33,431 nucleotides of DNA from Candidatus Pacearchaeota archaeon (lineage in GTDB: Archaea; Nanobdellota; Nanobdellia; Pacearchaeales; DTIR01): contig JACRHU010000047.1 of assembly GCA_016211995.1 (NCBI GenBank), positions 1 to 33,431 on the forward strand, written 5' to 3'. Position numbers and translations under genes: made by a program. Below the pieces are notes generated by a model. The model did not search any database, was not told where the DNA came from, and saw only the letters and a list, made by a program, of their open reading frames with translations. Position 1 is the stretch's first letter. Each line of letters begins with the position of its first letter. This document shows positions 18,277-27,137 of the stretch, piece after piece.

Positions 18277-18711
18277 ATGAGAAAAAATAAAAAAGCATGG
18301 ATCAGAATTGCAGAGGCTGTCTCTGCAATTTTACTTCTGACTAGCATTTTACTAATAATCTCACTGAGGGCAACAGAGAAAGAAGATATCTCTTCAAACA
18401 TGTACACTATTCAGAGGGCAATACTTGATGAGGTTTCGAGTAATGGAAATATGAGGTCAGTTATTTTATCGATAGACCCAGAAGATCCTTATAAAGATGA
18501 TTTTAAAGATGAGAACATCCAGATAAAAGATTTTCTCAAAAAAAGAGTACCACTTGGATTAAGTTTTAACTATACTGTCTGTAAGCCTTTAGAGAGCTGC
18601 TTTAATCCAACAGTTCCCAGAAATAAAGATGTTTATGTTGATGATGCTATAATAAGCACAGTCCCTACAGAATACTCCAGAAAATTTATATTTTATGTTT
18701 GGATTGATTAA
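18277..18711 (+). CDS. Pilin-like protein
   Basis: MRKNKKAWIRIAEAVSAILLLTSILLIISL N-terminal basic segment plus hydrophobic helix. Confidence 0.65.
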   Translation: MRKNKKAWIRIAEAVSAILLLTSILLIISLRATEKEDISSNMYTIQRAILDEVSSNGNMRSVILSIDPEDPYKDDFKDENIQIKDFLKKRVPLGLSFNYTVCKPLESCFNPTVPRNKDVYVDDAIISTVPTEYSRKFIFYVWID

Positions 18712-18756
18712 TGTCTTTAACATTGAATTTATAAAACCTAATTTCTTATTGTGCTT

Positions 18757-19170
18757 ATGAAATATAAATATCTTAAACATACAGCTGATATTAAATTCCA
18801 GGCTTTTGGCAAAACTCTTGCAGAATGCTTTGAAAATTCTAGCCTTGCCATGTTTAATGCTATGTATCAAGGAAATGTAAAAAGAAAAATCAAGAAAAAG
18901 ATAAAAGTTAAAGGTAGGGATTTAGAAAGTCTTTTATATAACTTTTTAGAAGAGCTTTTATTTCTGCTTGACTCAGAGAATTTTTTTCTTAGTAGAATTA
19001 AAGTATATATTAATGAAAAAAATTTATCTCTCAGCGCAGAGCTTGAAGGGGATGAAGCAAAGAATTATGCAATCTCTCTAGATGTAAAGGCAGTAACGTA
19101 TAATGAAATGTTTGTAAAACATCAAAGAGCAAAGAATAAATATATATGCCAGGTTGTGTTGGATGTGTAA
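18757..19170 (+). CDS. Archease (RtcB cofactor)
   Basis: MKYKYLKHTADIKFQAFGKTLAECFENSSLAMFNAMY; ORF track begins upstream at GTG 18751; TATA-like tttataaaa just upstream. Confidence 0.92.
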   Translation: MKYKYLKHTADIKFQAFGKTLAECFENSSLAMFNAMYQGNVKRKIKKKIKVKGRDLESLLYNFLEELLFLLDSENFFLSRIKVYINEKNLSLSAELEGDEAKNYAISLDVKAVTYNEMFVKHQRAKNKYICQVVLDV

Positions 19171-19172
19171 AA

Positions 19173-19574
19173 ATGAAACTAAAAAAAAGAAAATTATTTA
19201 TTATTATTTTTATAATCTTATTTTTATTGGGATTATTCGTAAACTTTTATTTTTGCAGATGTGATTTGGCTTTAGGGACCCCAGTTCTGAGGGATGATTG
19301 CAGTTTCTCTATTACTAATTTTTTTTCTTCTGTGTATAATATCTTATTTTTTCCCTCTAGCAAATATCTGACTTATTTAAGCATCATTCAATTTCCAGAA
19401 GGCAGCTGGTTTTTTGGGCATCTAGAGGTTTGTGAAGGATTTGATTATATTGGACCAAAGTATTTTCCTGTTTTATTCTGGCTTGTCACAATACTATATT
19501 GGTTCTTAATTTCTTATATCCTATCATTTATATACTTAAAATTAATTAAGCTTTTTAGAAATAAACTGAAATAA
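19173..19574 (+). CDS. Small membrane protein, unknown
   Basis: MKLKKRKLFIIIFIILFLLGLFVNFYF...; the internal ATG 19173 is preferred over 19146, which overlaps archease. Confidence 0.6.
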   Translation: MKLKKRKLFIIIFIILFLLGLFVNFYFCRCDLALGTPVLRDDCSFSITNFFSSVYNILFFPSSKYLTYLSIIQFPEGSWFFGHLEVCEGFDYIGPKYFPVLFWLVTILYWFLISYILSFIYLKLIKLFRNKLK

Positions 19575-19597
19575 AAATATCAAAGAATACATATAAA

Positions 19598-22240
19598 ATG
19601 GTAGAAATAAAAAAAATTTCAAAATATGAATGGTTGATTCCAAAAGAAGGAGCAATGAATGTTCCTGTTGTAATTTTTGCAAGCGAGAAGCTTCTTGAAA
19701 AAATGAAGGAAGATATAACTTTACAGCAAGCTATGAATGTTGCCCAACTTCCAGGAATTGTTGAAAAAAGTATTGTGCTTCCTGACGCCCACCAAGGATA
19801 TGGAATGAGTATTGGGGGAGTTGCTGCCTTTGATTTAAATTCTGGAGTAATCAGCCCCGGTTGTGTAGGTTATGATATCGACTGCTCGGTCAGGCTTTTA
19901 TCTACAAATCTAAACAATAAAGATATTAAAGGTAAAGAGGAGCAAATTTCTTCTCAATTATTTAGGGATGTTCCTTCAGGGGTAGGTGAAAAAGGAAGAA
20001 TTAGGCTTACAAAAGAAGAGTTAGATGAAGTTCTAAAAAATGGGGCTCAATGGGCTGTGAAAAAAGGTTACGGAGAAAAAGAAGATTATGTGCATACTGA
20101 AGAAGAAGGAAAAATGAAAGAGGCAAATCCTGAATATGTTAGTGAAAGGGCCAAAATAAGAGGCATGCCACAATTAGGAAGTTTAGGGGCTGGAAATCAC
20201 TTCTTAGAAGTTCAGGAAGTGGATGAGATTTATGACAAGGAAATAGCCAGGAAATTTGGGATTAAAGAGAAAGGACAAGTAACAATTATGATTCATTGTG
20301 GGAGCAGGGGATTAGGACATCAAGTAGCTTCTGATTACATAAAATTAATGGAAGATGAATATGGTTTTGAAAATTTGCCAGACAGAGAATTAATTAATGC
20401 TCCTATTTCAAGCGAGTTAGGAAAGAAATATTTTGGGGCTATGGCTGCTGCAGTTAATTTTGCATTTGCAAATAAACAGCTTATAACTCATTGGGTACGA
20501 GAAGCTATGAAAAGAATTTTCCCTAATTTTAAGGCAGAGGTTATATATGAAGTTTGCCATAACATAGCAAAGTTTGAAACACATAACATAAATGGAGAAG
20601 AAAAGAAAGTTCTTATAATGAGAAAGGGAGCTACTAGGTCTTTTGGTCCAGGAAGAAAAGAACTGCCAAAGGATTATATAGATATTGGGCAACCAGTATT
20701 GATACCTGGAAGCATGGGAACATCAAGCTACATTTTAGTAGGAACGAAAAAAGCAGAAGAATTAACTTTTGGGAGCACGTGTTTTACTGGTGATACTAAA
20801 ATAATAACAGATAAAGGAATAATAACCTTAAAAGAAATTAATGAAAGATTTCAAAATGGAGAAAAATTTCTTGCTCTATCAATAAATGAGTCTAATTTAG
20901 AATTAGAATGGAAACCTATAATGAATACATTCAAAAGAAAATCAGATGTCGTAGAAATTTCTATTTCTCAGACAAACCGTTCAAACTTAAGCAAACTAAG
21001 AACTACAAGAGACCATAATTTCTTGACATTAAAAAATTTTAATTTGATTGGTGAGGAAATTGAAAAAATTATTTCAAAAGAAAAAATGTTGATTGCAGTT
21101 GATTCTTTAAAAAGTGATATTCAAAAGAGTATAAATCCCAATTTAGCATATCTTGTTGGAGCTTTAGTTACAGATGGGTATGTTTATTTGGATAAGAGAA
21201 GAGGAAAGATAACATTTACCCAAAAGAAAGTCGCCAAAAAACTCGATTTTATTTATCACGTACAAAATTGTTTTAGAGAGTGTTTTAATACAGAATTGAG
21301 AGAGTATAAAACAAAATTTGGGGGGGGAACTATAAGAGGCAGGCAAATTTATGGGGAGGGAACAGATTTTATTTGTTGCCAGAAAAATCCAGCAATTGAA
21401 ATTTTAAATATAACTTCTAATCTTCCTAAGTGGGTTATGGAGCTTGATAAAGAAGCAAATTTTAACTTTTTAGCTGGAATTATTGACGGTGATGGTGCTT
21501 GGAATCCTAATAGACAAGTTTTAGATATCTTTACAGGGGATGAAAATGTTGCTGAAGCAATACTTCTATCATGTTTGAAAATGGGGATTTTACCATACAT
21601 CTCAAAACAAAGGGGCTCTTGTTTTGTAATTCAAATATCAGAAAAAGAAGATTTAATTTTTGGGTATACAAAGAGAGTTAAAGGAATTTTTAGAAAAAGG
21701 AAATACGGACAAAAATTATTTTCTGCAAAACAAATGTTTGAGGGTGTTGAAGTTAGATGGCCATTTTTACATAAAGCAATAAGAAATAATTTGATAAGTT
21801 ATGAGCAAATTCTAAAACATATTCATAAATATCCTGAAATTAAAAAAGAAGTTAAAAAGCTAATAGAGTCCCCTATTAGAATGTTAAGAGTTAAAAAATT
21901 AAAAGATGTTGGTATTAGTGAATTGTATAATATTGAGGTAGCAGACAATCATAATTATGTTGTTCTTACTGATATGTTTATGCCTATTTTTGTTAAAAAT
22001 TGTCATGGAGCAGGTAGAGTTATGAGTAGACATGAAGCCTTAAGACATCAAAGGGGGGAAGAAGTAAAATCTAATCTAAAAAAACTGGGAATAGAAGTAA
22101 AGTCTGGAAGCTGGAAAGGATTGGCAGAAGAGGCTCCTGAATCATATAAAGACATTGAAGAGGTAGTAAAAACAAGTCATGAGCTGGGTATAGGCCGATT
22201 AGTAGCAAAGGTTAAGCCATTAATTGTCATTAAGGGCTAG
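19598..22240 (+). CDS. rtcB: RtcB RNA ligase, intein-containing
   Basis: LPDAHQGYGMSIGGVAAFD, GYDIDCSVRLL, HCGSRGLGHQVASDY; extein FGST/CHGAGRVMSRHEALR; ends KPLIVIKG*. Confidence 0.97.
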   Translation: MVEIKKISKYEWLIPKEGAMNVPVVIFASEKLLEKMKEDITLQQAMNVAQLPGIVEKSIVLPDAHQGYGMSIGGVAAFDLNSGVISPGCVGYDIDCSVRLLSTNLNNKDIKGKEEQISSQLFRDVPSGVGEKGRIRLTKEELDEVLKNGAQWAVKKGYGEKEDYVHTEEEGKMKEANPEYVSERAKIRGMPQLGSLGAGNHFLEVQEVDEIYDKEIARKFGIKEKGQVTIMIHCGSRGLGHQVASDYIKLMEDEYGFENLPDRELINAPISSELGKKYFGAMAAAVNFAFANKQLITHWVREAMKRIFPNFKAEVIYEVCHNIAKFETHNINGEEKKVLIMRKGATRSFGPGRKELPKDYIDIGQPVLIPGSMGTSSYILVGTKKAEELTFGSTCFTGDTKIITDKGIITLKEINERFQNGEKFLALSINESNLELEWKPIMNTFKRKSDVVEISISQTNRSNLSKLRTTRDHNFLTLKNFNLIGEEIEKIISKEKMLIAVDSLKSDIQKSINPNLAYLVGALVTDGYVYLDKRRGKITFTQKKVAKKLDFIYHVQNCFRECFNTELREYKTKFGGGTIRGRQIYGEGTDFICCQKNPAIEILNITSNLPKWVMELDKEANFNFLAGIIDGDGAWNPNRQVLDIFTGDENVAEAILLSCLKMGILPYISKQRGSCFVIQISEKEDLIFGYTKRVKGIFRKRKYGQKLFSAKQMFEGVEVRWPFLHKAIRNNLISYEQILKHIHKYPEIKKEVKKLIESPIRMLRVKKLKDVGISELYNIEVADNHNYVVLTDMFMPIFVKNCHGAGRVMSRHEALRHQRGEEVKSNLKKLGIEVKSGSWKGLAEEAPESYKDIEEVVKTSHELGIGRLVAKVKPLIVIKG
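20780..22000 (+). mobile_element. Intein with LAGLIDADG homing endonuclease domain in RtcB (407 aa)
   Basis: Starts CFTGDTKIITDKGIITLKEI; LAYLVGALVTDGYV and FLAGIIDGDGAW motifs; ends YNIEVADNHNYVVLTDMFMPIFVKN before CHGAGR. Confidence 0.95.
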
Positions 22241-22241
22241 A

Positions 22242-22271
22242 TTAAAAATAGTAGCTGTTATGAAAGGTTAA
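22242..22271 (+). repeat. Diverged duplicate of the RtcB C-terminal tail
   Basis: tta aaa ata gta gct gtt atg aaa ggt taa (LKIVAVMKG*) versus RtcB end KPLIVIKG*. Confidence 0.55.
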
Positions 22272-22273
22272 AA

Positions 22274-22966
22274 TCAGGGAGATATACAATCATTATCTAT
22301 AACTCCATCACAATCATTATCAAGGCCATCACATATTTCATCAACAGGGCCAATATCTCCTTCACATTCACTCCATGTTCCATTAACACAAGGACTATCC
22401 CCAAACTCACATTCACCAATGTCACTTCCACAATTTTGTATTTCTCCATCAATACAATTGCATCCTTCATCTGCAATGCCGTTACAATCATTATCTTCTC
22501 CATCGCAAATCTCTAGAGAAGGAATACATTCTTCAGTTATATTTTCTACAATTTCTTCAGATTGATTCTCACTTTCTTCTGGATAATTTATCTCTGGAGG
22601 GGTGGGAGCATAAACAGGGCTATATCTAGGTGCAATCTCTATTAATTCTTCATAATAAGAAGTTGTTATATTGATAGTCTTTTTTCTATCAACCAGTATT
22701 TCGAGAGTGTAATTTTCAGTTTTTCCTGGCAGAAGGGGAATCTTACCTTCGTATCTTATCTTCTTTCCATTCATATCTCTGAAATTTATTTCATTTAATG
22801 GAAGAATTCCTATATTTTTTATTATAATAACATTACCATCTGTAAAAACTACCTCAAATTTTTGTGCATCACCATATTTCAAAAATAAAGATAATCCAAC
22901 AGATAAAATAACAAGAGCTGCAACAAGTACAAAATAGATTAACGGCAATGCCCCCTTTTTATTCAT
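22274..22966 (-). CDS. Pilin-like anchored protein with MopE-type Cys/Asp-rich motifs
   Basis: MNKKGALPLIYFVLVAALVILSVGLSL start is preferred over the track start at 23146; EICDGEDNDCNGIADEGC and DEICDGLDNDCDGVIDNDC. Confidence 0.75.
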   Translation of the reverse strand: MNKKGALPLIYFVLVAALVILSVGLSLFLKYGDAQKFEVVFTDGNVIIIKNIGILPLNEINFRDMNGKKIRYEGKIPLLPGKTENYTLEILVDRKKTINITTSYYEELIEIAPRYSPVYAPTPPEINYPEESENQSEEIVENITEECIPSLEICDGEDNDCNGIADEGCNCIDGEIQNCGSDIGECEFGDSPCVNGTWSECEGDIGPVDEICDGLDNDCDGVIDNDCISP

Positions 22967-23085
22967 AACTAGAATAATCCAATATCGTATAAAAACCTTA
23001 TCTTTCTCGAGAATAAAAAACTTTATAAACATCTTATTCCTAATTCTAGACATAATAAAAACATAAAAATAAAGGAGGAAAAAAG

Positions 23086-23262
23086 ATGGTTGGTATTTCA
23101 ACTGGTGCTTGGCTTTGGGCTCTAATATCTTCATTATTTGTGCCAATATTTATGCTAGTAACCGGAACAGTTATCTTCAAAAAAGTTTCAAAAACAGCAG
23201 GTATTGTTTTATTACTTTTAGGATTAATCCAAGTAATAGGGGTAATTAGCACATTTATTTAG
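23086..23262 (+). CDS. Small 58-aa two-TM membrane protein (absent from ORF track)
   Basis: MVGISTGAWLWALISSLFVPIFMLVTGTVIFKKVSKTAGIVLLLLGLIQVIGVISTFI*; RBS-like aaaggagg upstream. Confidence 0.75.
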   Translation: MVGISTGAWLWALISSLFVPIFMLVTGTVIFKKVSKTAGIVLLLLGLIQVIGVISTFI

Positions 23263-23294
23263 TCTAAACATAGAATAAATCTATCAAAAAGAAG

Positions 23295-26200
23295 ATGGTT
23301 TCAAAAAAGGCAATAACTTTTATATTTTTAAGTTCTCTAATTATTTCTTCAGTCTTTTTAATTTTAATTTCGCAAAATATTGCCAAAGCAGTTTTGCCAA
23401 CCACAGAGCCAGGAGAAAGTTTTTCATTTACTATAGCTGCAGATGAAAGCTGGGATGATCCGAGGACTACACCTGCAGGGCAGCCATTTAATTTGACTTT
23501 ATTTACTATTGATACTCCGCACAATAGAGATGGGATTTCTAGCACAACTAACCCAGGATATCCTGGAATCTTTGCATATACTTATAATGAAGGTATCTTT
23601 TTTAATAATAAATCTCAGATGACTATAATCCCTTCAGCTTGGGGGTATAATACGAATACTCATGGAATCTATGATTTAGTCTATGGAGCATCATCGGGAT
23701 GGTATCCTGATACAAGAAGGTCTTGCACCACATCTGCACCATGCACTTTAGATTATCTTAATCCTTATCCAGACAGCAAACATATAATTGAGATGAATGT
23801 TTCATGCATTAATAGAGGATTTACTTTAAGAATAGGCTCTACTAACTTTGAAGGAAGATGTCCCTATACTACAAATCTTTCTATAATTTCTAATATTAAT
23901 AATATTACGCAAATGAGGGGATTAGATTCATCTACAGGTGCTTATCAAAATACAGCATTCTTTTTTATTAATGTTACATATAGAATGAATCATACACAGC
24001 CAATAGTATCTGATATACAAAATGGAGAGGTTAGTTTGAGTGATGGCAAAAAATCTTTAGGTAGTGTTAGCAGTTTTCTTGCCTCAAAATTAACTCATGG
24101 TGGAAATGTTATAAATCCTTCTGTGAGTTCTAGTGATGAATTTGTTAAATTGACTATTGAAAATGTTGCAGGAACTCCAACAGTTTTTGCATGTCTTGAT
24201 GGAGACAGGAACACAGTTTGCGACAAAGATGAACAATGCCCAAGTGCAGAATACATAAATATTGATGATGCAAGAAATGTGCCTGAAACGGATTATTCAA
24301 GCCCTTTATATAGAAAACAAGTATTTTTTGATATATGCAAAGATACAGATAGTGCCCATCCAGAAAGAAATGGATATTTTAATGAGTCATGGCAACTTTT
24401 TGCTAAAAATGTAACTCAAGGTTGTGTTATAACCTCAAATAGATTTTTATATTATTGCCCAGGACCTTTATTAACAAGGGCAGTAGTAGCAATTTTTCTG
24501 CATAACGCATATGATTTTAAATCTCTTCCTAATAAATTTGGAAGCGATTATTTTGATGATATCTTAGCTTCTGGAATAAGTAATACAATGAATAGAAGTA
24601 TTGGTTTTATATGGGAAAAAAAGGTTACATTAGGATGCTGTGCTGGAGCAGAATGCTCAGGTGGAACTGGTACTCTTTTTTATTGCCCTAATAATTATTT
24701 AACAAGAGTAGAGTTAGCTGTATTTATTGTAAGAACTGCTAATTCAACTGATTCTCATAGAAGTGACTCTGTTTGCTCAAACAGGGTTGTATGTTTTAAT
24801 GACATACCTTCATCAATTCAATTTACAGACATGACTCTTAATGGTGATCCAAGTTGTGGTACTGGCAGCCCTCCAAAAGTATGTTATGACCCTGAATTTA
24901 TTAATTCAACGAGATGGATTAAATGGAAAGGTATAACTACAGGTTGTACAGCAACTACTTTCTGTCCAACTGTACAAGCTAGCAGGGGAATGGTTGCTAA
25001 AATGTTAGGCAGTGGGCTTCAATATATAAATATCCAACAGGTTATTCCGAGTCAGGGTGACTTAATCTGGGCAGATATGCACATTCCTCCAATATATGGG
25101 ATAATTTCAGCAGAAAGAAATGATTCTGTGCAACTTATTTGGAAGAATATGGATCCAACATTTGAAAACAATAAAATTAAATTCACTATCAATGATTTTG
25201 ACACAAGCACTTCTAATCCTGACTGTACTACATCATGGGGAGATAAAATATTTTATACTACTGCAACAAAACTGCCAGATAATACTGTTCAGGCAAATAT
25301 CACCTGGAGAGCAAGAACTTGTTTTAACCCGACTGAAAGAAATCCAACCAACTTAAATTTCAGTGTACAAAGAGTAGACTCTTCTTTACAACCTATTTCT
25401 TCTAGCATTGATTCATCATCAATCACAATAAACTCGCCAGATAATGATGCTAGCCCAACAGCAGTAATAAAGGTCCCAAAATATAACTTTCCTTTGACAA
25501 TATATGGGCCAACAAATTTGGATGGAAATATTTTTAATATAGAGCCTCCGCAGACATCAGTTTCTGTCGGTTTCCAGTCAGATTCACAGGATGCTGATGA
25601 TTATTTAATCGAGCAGTGGAAAATATGGAATGACTCAACAGCTGATAACCCAATCACAGGAACAGGAAGGCAATTTTCAAGCACATTTTCAAAATACGTG
25701 AGCGGGCAATATTGGGTTAATTTAACTGTAACAGAAGATGGAGCATCATACAACAGAAACAAAAAAGCAAGCGCACTTTCATTATTTTATGTAAATCAGA
25801 CCAATGCAAATGATCCTCCATTTACTTGGATAAGCAATCCAAAAGAAGGAGAAGAATTTGAAGCTAATCCAATATGGTTTAATGCAACTTATAGCTGGGA
25901 TGATGAAACTCCATTCATTAATCTAAATTTCTCATGGCTATTTGATGATGGTGTTAAGTATTCTGCAAAAGGATTTGTAGGAGCAAACCTCTCAAAGAAT
26001 TTCTCATCACCAGGGCCGCACTGGGCAAAGTTAAAAGTAATAGATAATAATCCAATTCCATTGTCTTCTAAAGCTAGTGTTAATTTTTTAATTAAAGGTT
26101 GCAAGTTAGGCGATATTTATGAGTTTAAGAATTCTTGCTTCTCTGATAGGATTCACTATTGCACCTCAACTCTTGAGATTAAGAACACAATGAATGATTT

Positions 26201-26837
26201 AGGTGCTTGTAAAGGTGCAGATAATACATATAACACAGCAGATGATTGTTGCCCTAGAGACTATAAATGTGATCCTGATCCAACAATCAATAAATGTATT
26301 CCACGAACAACAGAGTGCAGTGGCTGGACAGATGAAGCTACTTGTATAGCTAATGGCTGTTTCTGGAAAGATGGCATCTGCCAGCCTAGTTCAGTTATGT
26401 TATCATGCTCTGATTATTTAACTCAAGAGTTATGTGAGACAGATCCTTTAACACTTGGAAAAGAAGGAGGAGTTGGTTTAGGAACAGAAATCTGTGGAAC
26501 AACACAAGGAAATTATATTATAACTAGCTGTGCATGCAAGTGGGTAAACAATTTATGCCAATTGAATTATCTTTTACAAAAGGCAATTAATCCATATGAG
26601 CCACCAACAGCGGTATGTGACAAATATTTTTCATTGACTCCTTGTGTAGATGGAAAAAGAATAGAGAGCTGGATTGCTACAAGAGACCCAACAGCTTCAG
26701 AAGACCCATTATGTTCTGATGGATCCAAAGAGATTACTTGTGGATTTGCTTCATCAAAACTTCCTTTCTTTGGAACAATTAGCTTCATAATTGCTGTTGC
26801 ATTAATAGTTCTGTATTATTCTTTGAGAAGAAGATAA
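23295..26837 (+). CDS. Large surface protein with SLH-like and PKD-like regions and a C-terminal TM anchor
   Basis: N-terminal signal; SLH-like TRAVVAIFLHNAYDF.., LTRVELAVFIVRTAN; C-terminal GTISFIIAVALIVLYYSLRRR*. Confidence 0.8.
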   Translation: MVSKKAITFIFLSSLIISSVFLILISQNIAKAVLPTTEPGESFSFTIAADESWDDPRTTPAGQPFNLTLFTIDTPHNRDGISSTTNPGYPGIFAYTYNEGIFFNNKSQMTIIPSAWGYNTNTHGIYDLVYGASSGWYPDTRRSCTTSAPCTLDYLNPYPDSKHIIEMNVSCINRGFTLRIGSTNFEGRCPYTTNLSIISNINNITQMRGLDSSTGAYQNTAFFFINVTYRMNHTQPIVSDIQNGEVSLSDGKKSLGSVSSFLASKLTHGGNVINPSVSSSDEFVKLTIENVAGTPTVFACLDGDRNTVCDKDEQCPSAEYINIDDARNVPETDYSSPLYRKQVFFDICKDTDSAHPERNGYFNESWQLFAKNVTQGCVITSNRFLYYCPGPLLTRAVVAIFLHNAYDFKSLPNKFGSDYFDDILASGISNTMNRSIGFIWEKKVTLGCCAGAECSGGTGTLFYCPNNYLTRVELAVFIVRTANSTDSHRSDSVCSNRVVCFNDIPSSIQFTDMTLNGDPSCGTGSPPKVCYDPEFINSTRWIKWKGITTGCTATTFCPTVQASRGMVAKMLGSGLQYINIQQVIPSQGDLIWADMHIPPIYGIISAERNDSVQLIWKNMDPTFENNKIKFTINDFDTSTSNPDCTTSWGDKIFYTTATKLPDNTVQANITWRARTCFNPTERNPTNLNFSVQRVDSSLQPISSSIDSSSITINSPDNDASPTAVIKVPKYNFPLTIYGPTNLDGNIFNIEPPQTSVSVGFQSDSQDADDYLIEQWKIWNDSTADNPITGTGRQFSSTFSKYVSGQYWVNLTVTEDGASYNRNKKASALSLFYVNQTNANDPPFTWISNPKEGEEFEANPIWFNATYSWDDETPFINLNFSWLFDDGVKYSAKGFVGANLSKNFSSPGPHWAKLKVIDNNPIPLSSKASVNFLIKGCKLGDIYEFKNSCFSDRIHYCTSTLEIKNTMNDLGACKGADNTYNTADDCCPRDYKCDPDPTINKCIPRTTECSGWTDEATCIANGCFWKDGICQPSSVMLSCSDYLTQELCETDPLTLGKEGGVGLGTEICGTTQGNYIITSCACKWVNNLCQLNYLLQKAINPYEPPTAVCDKYFSLTPCVDGKRIESWIATRDPTASEDPLCSDGSKEITCGFASSKLPFFGTISFIIAVALIVLYYSLRRR

Positions 26838-26878
26838 TAGTAGTTCTATATTATTCTTTAAGGCAAAGAAGAAAATAA
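26837..26878 (+). repeat. Diverged duplicate of the C-terminal tail of CDS 23295-26837
   Basis: IVVLYYSLRQRRK* versus LIVLYYSLRRR*; differences in VLYYSLR are synonymous. Confidence 0.8.
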
Positions 26879-27137
26879 TACTTGGTGAAAATTCTAAATT
26901 ATGATAAGGCGAGTAGAACAAATAGATATTTTTATTAAGTATTAGCTTAAGTGATGGAATTTAGGTGATAGAGAAAATCAGGAAAGAGAAAGAAGATAAA
27001 TCAAGATAGGAGATCAGGATAGGAAGGAGAGATATTCTATCTACCTGTTATTTTTAATTTTCATTTTTATCCTGTTTTTTCCTCGAAATCTTTATAAATA
27101 TCATTTTTGTATTACTATAAAGATAAAAGGGGTTTGA

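Noticed and set aside
22297-22503. 68-aa minus-strand ORF
   Set aside because: Alternate frame of the MopE-like protein gene; its repeats reflect the real gene's repeats.
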